Source of the DNA: Rhodobacterales bacterium
GTDB taxonomy: Bacteria; Pseudomonadota; Alphaproteobacteria; Rhodobacterales; Rhodobacteraceae
Reading direction: 5' to 3'
Length of the DNA stretch: 64,000 nucleotides
Assembly: GCA_026400355.1 (NCBI GenBank)
Contig: JAPLPE010000035.1
Location: 124,001 to 188,000 of the forward strand
Shown piece after piece: positions 56,480 to 64,000 of this stretch (position 1 is the stretch's first letter; each line of letters starts with the position of its first letter). The notes under the pieces are model-generated. The model made no database searches, was not told the origin of the DNA, and saw only the letters and a list, made by a program, of their open reading frames with translations. The position numbers were made by a program, and so were the translations under genes.

Positions 56480-57040
56480 TCAAAGCGGTTCGGTCGTGTC
56501 GATTTCGTCAGCGCCACGCCGGACCAGTTGGAACGTTTCGTCCTCTTGGGCAACTGTATAGAACGGGTCATCCAGTTTTGCGAGCGCGAAGCGCAGGTTG
56601 TCGCGAATCTGGTCGCTATTGCCGTTGTCCGTTGCATAGGCGCGACGGAACGTCTCGGCGGCTTCGCCGGTCTTGCCCTGTTCCATGAGAACGACGCCCA
56701 GATTGTTCCATGCCGGGGCAAAGGTGGGGTCCATTTCGACGGCGCGGCGGAGCAGGACTTCGGCCTGACCGAGGCGGCCGAGGCGCAGGTTGGCGGAGCC
56801 GAGAGCCGAGAGCGTATCGACGTTGAGGCCCTGCTGGCCTGCAGCACGGGTATAGGCGTCGAGAGCCAGTTCATACTGGCCTGCGGCCATCAGGCGGTGG
56901 CCGACGATCAGGCCGTCGACATCCTCTTCGCCCGAGACACCGGGGGCATAGACGCCGCCCGCAGATTCATTGAGGCCGCCCGATGAACAGGCGGCCACAA
57001 GCAGGGTCAAGGCGAGCAGGGGAACGGTGCGACGCGTCAT
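56480..57040 (-). CDS. tadD: TadD-like TPR lipoprotein
   Basis: 186 residues. Lipobox VAAC (Cys18), then TPR units: HRLMAAGQYELALDAYTRAA, LRRAVEMDPTFAPAWNNLGV, LMEQGKTGEAAETFRRAYA. TadD proteins are pilotins or assembly factors for the secretin. It lies eleven bases after tadC. I give the tadD name to this gene on position and repeat layout; the following TPR gene could be the true functional equivalent. Confidence 0.83.
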   Translation of the reverse strand: MTRRTVPLLALTLLVAACSSGGLNESAGGVYAPGVSGEEDVDGLIVGHRLMAAGQYELALDAYTRAAGQQGLNVDTLSALGSANLRLGRLGQAEVLLRRAVEMDPTFAPAWNNLGVVLMEQGKTGEAAETFRRAYATDNGNSDQIRDNLRFALAKLDDPFYTVAQEDETFQLVRRGADEIDTTEPL

Positions 57041-57051
57041 GCGATCCTGGG

Positions 57052-58053
57052 TTATTCGTCCAGACCCGTAGCCTCTTGTGCGCCGCCCCCAAGGGTTACG
57101 TAGATTTCATAGATCGACGGCCCGATCAGAATGATGAGAAGCGGCGGCACCGTCAACATCATGGTGGCGAGTGTCATCTTTGTGGGCAGTGTGTTCGCCT
57201 TTTCTTCGGCGCGCATGACACGTTTGTCACGCATTTCACCGGCGTAGACGCGGAGTGCTTCGGCAATTGAGGTACCGAACTGCTGGGACTGGATCAGCAC
57301 GGTGACGAAGGACGAGATGTCCGGCACGCCGCAGCGTTCGGCCATGTCGCGGAGCACGAGCGTCTTGTCCTTGCCGGCCTTCATTTCGTGGCTGACGATT
57401 TCGTATTCGTCGGCCAGATCGGGAAATCCCGAGCGGAGTTCGCGGGACACACGGATGATCGACTGGTCAAGCGACTGGCCGGCTTCTACACAGACGAGCA
57501 TCATGTCGAGGCTGTCGGGAAAGCCGTTCACGATGTTTTCCTGACGTGTGGCCTGACGGCGGCTGACCCAATACTTCGGGGTCATGTAGCCCACGACGCC
57601 GGGGATCAGGATCGACAGGATCGTGGCCTTGGTCGAAGGTTCGCCCGTGGCCGAGTTGTAGATCGCGTAGACGAGGCCAAGGACCAGCAGGCCGAGGCCA
57701 AGGGCAAACTGGCAGAAGTGGTAGAACCGGACGGCATTCTTGGACTTGTAGCCAGCCTGGAGAAGCTTCAGGCGGACGGCGGAGTATTCTTTCTCGTTCT
57801 GCGGCTCGAGAAAGTTCGAATAGCGTTCCAGCTTGTCCTTGCCCTGATAGGTGCGGAGTTTGTCGTTCTTGTTCTTGACGGTAGCGTCGCGGGTGGGCGC
57901 GCGCAGGCGGTCGAGCGGGTCCTTTTCCTTTTGCAGAAGCGCGGGCAGGGCCAGCAGGATCATCACGACGCCCAGCATGCCGGCCGCCATGAGCGGCCCG
58001 AAGGGGCCGAGCAGGTCGGTCAGATAAGCGTTGATCGTGTCGAGGAGTTGCAT
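57052..58053 (-). CDS. tadC: TadC, inner-membrane platform protein of the Tad secretion system
   Basis: 333 residues, T2SS-F fold. Membrane segments near the N-terminus (MAAGMLGVVMILLALPALL), centre (FCQFALGLGLLVLGLVYAI) and C-terminus (TLATMMLTVPPLLIILIGPSIY). The GspF-like domain contains PDSLDMMLVCVEAGQSLDQS and the FVTVLIQSQQFGTSIAEALR stretch. Pairs with TadB. Eleven bases separate it from tadB. Confidence 0.94.
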   Translation of the reverse strand: MQLLDTINAYLTDLLGPFGPLMAAGMLGVVMILLALPALLQKEKDPLDRLRAPTRDATVKNKNDKLRTYQGKDKLERYSNFLEPQNEKEYSAVRLKLLQAGYKSKNAVRFYHFCQFALGLGLLVLGLVYAIYNSATGEPSTKATILSILIPGVVGYMTPKYWVSRRQATRQENIVNGFPDSLDMMLVCVEAGQSLDQSIIRVSRELRSGFPDLADEYEIVSHEMKAGKDKTLVLRDMAERCGVPDISSFVTVLIQSQQFGTSIAEALRVYAGEMRDKRVMRAEEKANTLPTKMTLATMMLTVPPLLIILIGPSIYEIYVTLGGGAQEATGLDE

Positions 58054-58063
58054 GGTATGCCTT

Positions 58064-59032
58064 TCAGACCTTGATGTTCACAAGGGCGCGCATGACGAAG
58101 ACGTTCACGACCAGGAAGCCAGCGACGACAAGACAGGCGGGGACGAAGACCGAGGTCCGGGACACGTCGTCATAGTAGTTGGGCTGGATGATGTTGATGG
58201 TGATGATGGCGAGGATCGGGAAGCCCGACAGGAACATGCCCGACCATTTCGCCTCGGCGGTGATGGCCTTGACCCGGCGGAACAGCTTGAACCGGGCGCG
58301 GATCACCTTGGCCAGACCGTCAAGGATTTCGGCAAGGTTGCCCCCTGCGGTCTGCTGGATGTTCACGGCCACGGCGAGGAAGCGCATGTCCTGCAAGTCC
58401 ATCCGTTCGGCCATGGCCTTGAGGCTTTCGCCCATGTCGCGGCCGTAGGCGGCCTCGTCGGCGATGACGCCCATTTCGGTGCCGAGAGGATCGGGCACTT
58501 CCTTTGCGACGATACCGATGGCAGAGGAGAAGGGGTGGCCCACGCGGAGTGAGCGGACCATGAGTTCAACGGCGTCGGGCAGTTGTTCCTCGATCAGGCC
58601 CATGCGTTTTTTGGCCTTGTTGTTGATCCAGACGGACACGGCGCCGACGCCCATGGCAAGCGACAGCGCGAAGCGGAGCGCGGGATCGGTCTTGGTGCCG
58701 ACGGTAAGGCCGATAAAGGCCGCAGCGGCCAGAAGAAGCATGATCATGATGATCTGGACGGGCGAGAAGGCGATGTTGGCCTTTTGCGCCTTCGAGGCCA
58801 GGATCGAATAGATCGGGATGCCCTTGGACCGGATGTGCTGGGTCATCTCCTTGCGGAGTTGTTCCAGCACCTTTTCGCGTCCGGCACCCTTTTCGAGCAG
58901 TTCCAGACGCCGGTTCAGACGGTTGTTCAGGCTGATCGATTTGCCGAACACGGTGAGGTAGATGCCCTCGACAAGCACCAGCACGGCGATGAAGATCAGG
59001 CCGTAGATGATCGGTTCGGCTGAGATTTGCAT
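58064..59032 (-). CDS. tadB: TadB, inner-membrane platform protein of the Tad secretion system
   Basis: 322 residues, T2SS-F fold. Membrane segments at the N-terminus (IIYGLIFIAVLVLVEGIYL), centre (IIMIMLLLAAAAFIGLTVG) and C-terminus. The GspF domain reads LPDAVELMVRSLRVGHPFSS and LAVAVNIQQTAGGNLAEILD. Forms with TadC the platform on which the ATPase TadA acts. Confidence 0.94.
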   Translation of the reverse strand: MQISAEPIIYGLIFIAVLVLVEGIYLTVFGKSISLNNRLNRRLELLEKGAGREKVLEQLRKEMTQHIRSKGIPIYSILASKAQKANIAFSPVQIIMIMLLLAAAAFIGLTVGTKTDPALRFALSLAMGVGAVSVWINNKAKKRMGLIEEQLPDAVELMVRSLRVGHPFSSAIGIVAKEVPDPLGTEMGVIADEAAYGRDMGESLKAMAERMDLQDMRFLAVAVNIQQTAGGNLAEILDGLAKVIRARFKLFRRVKAITAEAKWSGMFLSGFPILAIITINIIQPNYYDDVSRTSVFVPACLVVAGFLVVNVFVMRALVNIKV

Positions 59033-59037
59033 TTGGT

Positions 59038-60474
<1,437 letters not shown>

Positions 60475-60485
60475 GGATCAGCCTC

Positions 60486-61745
60486 TCAGGCGCGGACCTT
60501 TGCCTTGTTCTTGGCAATGTCGGCGGTGTTGACGTCATGGACGGACTTGGCAAGCTTGGCGATTTCCTTGCGGAGCGGGTTCTTGGGAATGCCTTCAGCC
60601 ATGGGCACGCCCTGATCGCCGTTATGGGCAACCGGTTTGCCGCCATCGGGCAGTTGCACCTCGATCGATATGCCGAGGCTTTCCGCCAGACGCTTGACCC
60701 GGCTTTTGCCGTTCAGGTCGGTGAAACCGGGCGCGCGGTTCAGGATGAAGCGGAACTTGTTGAAGGGCAGCGATTCCGATTGCAGCGCGCGCTTGAGCCG
60801 GAGCGCGTTCTGCGCCGAGCGCATTTCAAGTTCGAGCGTCGCAAAGCAGATATGGGCCGCCTGAAGCACGGCTTCGGACCATTCCACGATGACCGGGGGC
60901 ATGTCGATGACGACATAATCAAAGTTGACGCGTGCCATTTCGATGAGGCGTTCGACATCCTTGGCGTTGATGATGTCGAAGGGCACCATGTCGGTGGGCG
61001 CTGTCAGCACATGGAGTTTCTGATTGTAGGCAAGAAGGGCCTGCATGAACGTGTCGCTGTCGATGGACTGGGTATCGGCCAGCATTTCGATCACGGCCTC
61101 GCGACGGGGCAGGTCGAGATAGGTCGAGACGCCGCCATATTGCAGTCCGAGGTCCAACAGACAGACGCGCGGCGGCGCTTCCTTGTCCACATTGGCGAGT
61201 TCCCAGGCGAGGTTGACGGCAAGCGTCGTGGCCCCGGTGCCGCCGGCCATGCCGTAGATGGGGATGACGACGCCTGAACGATCGCCGGTTGCCTTGAGCT
61301 TGTTCTTCATCTCGGGGGCGACGGGTTCTTCGGGCCCTTCGGACGTCACGCGTTCGATGGCGCGGGCGAGTTCGCCTTCGGGCAGGGGATAGGGGACGAA
61401 TTCGTCGCCACCTTCGCGCAGAAGCTGGTGCAGCGAGGCCGGGGTCACATCTTCGGCGATGATGATGACCTTGATGTGCTGCGCCTTGGCGGCGGTGATG
61501 ATGTTGATCATGAGCGAGAGGTCTTTTTCGTCCTCGCTATCAAGAGCGATCGCGATGAATTCCATCCCGGCCGCGTCGGGCTGTTCGAGATAGGCCAGTG
61601 CCTCGGAAAAGGTCAGGTCGCCCCATCTTTCGCCAAGGGCTGCTTCCATGTCTTCGATCAGAAGGTCGAAATTCTGCACGTCGCGGCTGACGGTGCAGGC
61701 CACGATGGGCTGGGGTTCCGGTTGCAGTACTGCGGTCGCGCTCAT
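60486..61745 (-). CDS. cpaE: CpaE/TadZ, receiver-like plus ParA/MinD-type ATPase that positions the pilus
   Basis: 419 residues. N-terminal atypical receiver-like domain (about residues 10-135), then a MinD-type ATPase with a deviant P-loop GMAGGTGATTLAVNLA (the usual Lys pair is reduced), VCLLDLGLQYGGVSTYLDL and FDYVVIDMPPVIVEWSEAVL. CpaE localises the Tad machinery at the pole in Caulobacter. Start at the ATG at 61745; the frame upstream is intergenic. A 265-base gap separates it from the OmpA-like gene, so a promoter may lie there. Confidence 0.94.
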   Translation of the reverse strand: MSATAVLQPEPQPIVACTVSRDVQNFDLLIEDMEAALGERWGDLTFSEALAYLEQPDAAGMEFIAIALDSEDEKDLSLMINIITAAKAQHIKVIIIAEDVTPASLHQLLREGGDEFVPYPLPEGELARAIERVTSEGPEEPVAPEMKNKLKATGDRSGVVIPIYGMAGGTGATTLAVNLAWELANVDKEAPPRVCLLDLGLQYGGVSTYLDLPRREAVIEMLADTQSIDSDTFMQALLAYNQKLHVLTAPTDMVPFDIINAKDVERLIEMARVNFDYVVIDMPPVIVEWSEAVLQAAHICFATLELEMRSAQNALRLKRALQSESLPFNKFRFILNRAPGFTDLNGKSRVKRLAESLGISIEVQLPDGGKPVAHNGDQGVPMAEGIPKNPLRKEIAKLAKSVHDVNTADIAKNKAKVRA

Positions 61746-62010
61746 TGCCTCACGTCCTTTGTCCAAAGGTCCGGCGAAGGCATTGCAACGAAACAACCGT
61801 TCTGGCTGCACGTTACCCCCGCCATGACGCCCGTCCGTCATTCAGACGATCCGGACGATCCCATTGGGGTCAAAGTTGCAGGCAAACGTGACGAGATTGG
61901 GGCCAAAAAACTGTAATTGTTTGGATTCTTGCGACGATGGCCCGGAATGTCGCCATGTTGTCGCCGGATCAGTGTCCGTTCGCCCCCGGGCAACCGGAAC
62001 GGGAGAGTCT

Positions 62011-62637
62011 TTATTCTGTGACGGCCTGAGCGAGCGACGCCGAGGGGACCAGATCGCTGGCCGGTACGCCGGCGCTTTCAACATACTGACGGAAAACGAT
62101 TTCCGCATATTTGCCGTTCATTACCATCGGATCGGATGCAACAAAACCCGATACTTCGGTCACGGTGCGACGGTTGGTGCGGTTGGGCGCCATGGTCTGG
62201 ACAAGCGGTCGGGTGTCGCCAAAGCTGACGAGGGCGTCAAGCCGCGAGCGTTCCACGCCGAGCGAGACAAGATAGTCTACGGCAGCCTGCGCCCGACGAA
62301 GGCCGAGCTGGTAGTTGGACTCGGCCCCACCCACGAGATCGGTGTTGCCGAAGACCGAGAAGCGGACTTCGGGGAACTGGCGGATCCAGGTTGCCTGCTG
62401 TTGCAGGATGCTGCGGGCCTGGCCATCAAGCTGGGATGAGTTGAATTCGAAGTTGATCGTGTTGGGCACTTCGCTGGCGAATCGCTGGGCGAGTTCGACG
62501 CGATAGGTGCTGTCCCCGGTCTGGGCCAGCGTATTGTTCATGGTAGAATTGCCAAACCCGTTGACCGGGGGCAGGGCGGTTGGTCCGCAGGCGGCGAGGC
62601 CGAAAAGGACCGTGCCAGTGATCACGATATACTTCAT
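62011..62637 (-). CDS. OmpA-like lipoprotein of the tad locus
   Basis: 208 residues. Lipobox LAAC (Cys17), then an OmpA-type peptidoglycan-binding domain: INFEFNSSQLDGQARSILQQ, VFGNTDLVGGAESNYQLGLR and RRAQAAVDYLVSLG. It sits where CpaD is usually found in tad loci, and some relatives carry an OmpA-domain protein here. It could anchor the secretin to peptidoglycan. Nineteen bases follow the secretin stop. Confidence 0.88.
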   Translation of the reverse strand: MKYIVITGTVLFGLAACGPTALPPVNGFGNSTMNNTLAQTGDSTYRVELAQRFASEVPNTINFEFNSSQLDGQARSILQQQATWIRQFPEVRFSVFGNTDLVGGAESNYQLGLRRAQAAVDYLVSLGVERSRLDALVSFGDTRPLVQTMAPNRTNRRTVTEVSGFVASDPMVMNGKYAEIVFRQYVESAGVPASDLVPSASLAQAVTE

Positions 62638-62655
62638 CGGTCCGCTCCTTTTCCC

Positions 62656-64000
62656 TTAGTCCAGCACGTAGCCATAAGACCCGCTGAAATCCTGCCGCGC
62701 AACCTCTCCGGCACCGCCGGTCGTGGGCGCCTCGGTCCTGCCGAACAGGAAGAGATCGCTTTGCGACGGCGGGCGGACCCGGTCGGTGGGCAGGGCCAGC
62801 GCCTCGCCCCGGGTCGGGGAGACGAGGTGGGCGGTGACGATGATGACCAGTTCGGTCTGATTGCTGGCGTACTGGGCGCTGCGGAAGAGCGCGCCAAGGA
62901 CGGGGATGTCACCCAGCCAGGGCACCTGACCGTTCAGGTCCGTGAAGTCGTCCGACAGAAGGCCCGCGATGGCAAAGCTTTCGCCGTCCCGCAGTTCGAT
63001 CGTGCTGGAGGTCTGGCGGGTGCGGAAGGCGTCAACGGTAAAGCCGTTCGACGTGAAGCCGTTTGCCGGGTCGATGGACGACACCGAGGCATCAAGCTGA
63101 ATGTTGATGACGTCGTTGTCGAGAACGGTCGGCACGAAGTTGAGTGACACACCGAAGGGTTTGTATTCGACCGAGATGGTGCCGCCGTCCTGCGCGATGG
63201 GAACGGGGTATTCGCCACCGGCAAGGAAGCTTGCCTCTTGCCCCGAGAGGGCGGTGAGGTTCGGTTCGGCAAGGGTCCGGACGACGCCACGGCTTTCCAG
63301 GGCTTCGAGAAGGATGCCGACCTCGACCCCGCCGGCGTTGAAGCCGAAGAGCACTGCGCCTTGGTTCTGGTTGGCCTGCGGGATGTTGCCTGCAAACGAG
63401 TTGGCGACGGCGCCTGCGGTGTTGAGCGTGCCGGTCCCGGCCGAGATTCCAAGATCGCCGCCCATCGTGACGCCCTGTGCGGCGATGGAGGCCGAGAGCG
63501 ATTTGCTGACCGAGCGCTGCATTTCGGCAAAGCGCACGCGGAGCATGACCTGTTGGGTGCCGCCGACGCTCATCAGGTTGGAAACGCGGTCGGGGGCGTA
63601 GCGCTGCGCCAGTTCAAGGGCGCGGTCAAGGCGGGTGATCGAGGAGACGGTGCCCGAGAGCACAATGCCGTCGTTGGCGGTCCGCACTTCGATCGGTTCG
63701 CCGGGAAGGATCTGTTCGAGGCGTTCCTTGAATTCGGCAATGTCGGGTGTGACGCGGATTTCGACGTTCGAGATCAACGCGCCATCAGAGCCGAGGATCG
63801 TGAGCGTCGTACGGCCCGGTTCCTTGCCCAGCACATAGATCGTTCGGTCCGAGAGCGAGGAGATATCGGCGATGCCGGGGTTGGCGATCGAGAGTTCCGC
63901 AAAGGGAACGTCACTTTCTACCACGACCGCGCGGTTCATTGGCACGTTGAGGGGCGCGATGGTGTTGCCCGTCAGAACTGTCAGCGTCTCGGCCGGTGCC
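62656..64000 (-). CDS. cpaC: CpaC/RcpA secretin of the Tad pilus, 5' end beyond the right edge
   Basis: Outer-membrane secretin through which the Flp pilus exits. About 447 residues are visible. The frame is open through the right edge, where APAETLTVLTGNTIAPLNVP leads into MNRAVVVESDVPFAELSIAN and TIYVLGKEPGRTTLTILG, the usual N-terminal part. A BON-type/N-domain region (SRLDRALELAQRYAPDRVSN) is followed by the secretin core VGILLEALESRGVVRTLAEP, SGQEASFLAGGEYPVP and VPWLGDIPVLGALFRS. A start codon inside the window (63945) would cut the conserved N-terminus, so the gene is partial. cpaB and flp should lie to the right. Confidence 0.95.
   Translation of the reverse strand, partial: APAETLTVLTGNTIAPLNVPMNRAVVVESDVPFAELSIANPGIADISSLSDRTIYVLGKEPGRTTLTILGSDGALISNVEIRVTPDIAEFKERLEQILPGEPIEVRTANDGIVLSGTVSSITRLDRALELAQRYAPDRVSNLMSVGGTQQVMLRVRFAEMQRSVSKSLSASIAAQGVTMGGDLGISAGTGTLNTAGAVANSFAGNIPQANQNQGAVLFGFNAGGVEVGILLEALESRGVVRTLAEPNLTALSGQEASFLAGGEYPVPIAQDGGTISVEYKPFGVSLNFVPTVLDNDVINIQLDASVSSIDPANGFTSNGFTVDAFRTRQTSSTIELRDGESFAIAGLLSDDFTDLNGQVPWLGDIPVLGALFRSAQYASNQTELVIIVTAHLVSPTRGEALALPTDRVRPPSQSDLFLFGRTEAPTTGGAGEVARQDFSGSYGYVLD

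Overview
The window reads as a high-GC chromosome segment of an alphaproteobacterium, most likely a member of the Rhodobacteraceae. This rests on gene order and content: ruvCAB - hypothetical - ybgC - tolQRAB - pal - cpoB - tilS - ftsH, a phosphatidylcholine synthase, a DUF1127 gene, the xerC/DUF484/transaldolase/priA neighbourhood, and LexA boxes of the alphaproteobacterial form GTTC-N7-GTTC. No rRNA, tRNA, CRISPR array, insertion sequence or prophage was recognised. Most of the window is core genome.

Layout. 0-2.5 kb: end of an Opp/Dpp-type peptide ABC importer (permease cut by the left edge, two ATPases). 2.7-9.8 kb: tamA-tamB (minus strand), the outer-membrane translocation and assembly module. 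10.2-13.7 kb: an accessory-looking trio, namely an M19 dipeptidase homologue that has lost metal ligands, a 549-residue protein of unknown function and a DUF3726 protein. 14-19 kb: truA, then an overlapping ycjX / GNAT / ycjF-like operon, and an FAD monooxygenase. 19-22 kb: ileS with an editing-domain segment of different codon use. 22-26 kb (minus): transaldolase, hypothetical, DUF484, xerC, pcs. 26-30.8 kb: priA, msrA, prmA and small genes. 31-43 kb (plus): ruvCAB, ybgC-tolQRAB-pal-cpoB, tilS, ftsH. 43-48.4 kb: methyltransferase with a disturbed start, MOSC protein, one-carbon genes fhs and folD around a chorismate mutase, and a LytTR regulator. 48.4-52.7 kb (minus): an SRPBCC/ArsR pair and two genes of the 'ligase-associated DNA damage response' group. 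52.7-53.6 kb: non-coding, with a repeat array and a decayed glycosyltransferase. 53.6-64 kb (minus): a tad pilus locus whose secretin runs off the right edge.

Main points for a second look. (1) Perfect LexA-type boxes sit at the starts of both pdeM and the Lhr-like helicase gene, linking this repair group to the SOS response; a one-mismatch box precedes ruvC. (2) The same 11-bp unit (ATACCGACG plus two bases) is tandemly repeated at two intergenic places 41 kb apart, in mirrored orientation. (3) The plus strand is C-rich on the left and G-rich on the right whichever strand the genes are on, switching between about 24 and 29 kb. That is the pattern of a replication origin or of an inversion junction. 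(4) The M19-like / unknown / DUF3726 trio is the best candidate for an undescribed pathway. (5) ileS looks mosaic. (6) The methyltransferase after ftsH seems to carry a one-base frameshift.

All family assignments are from reading the translations. No database search was run.
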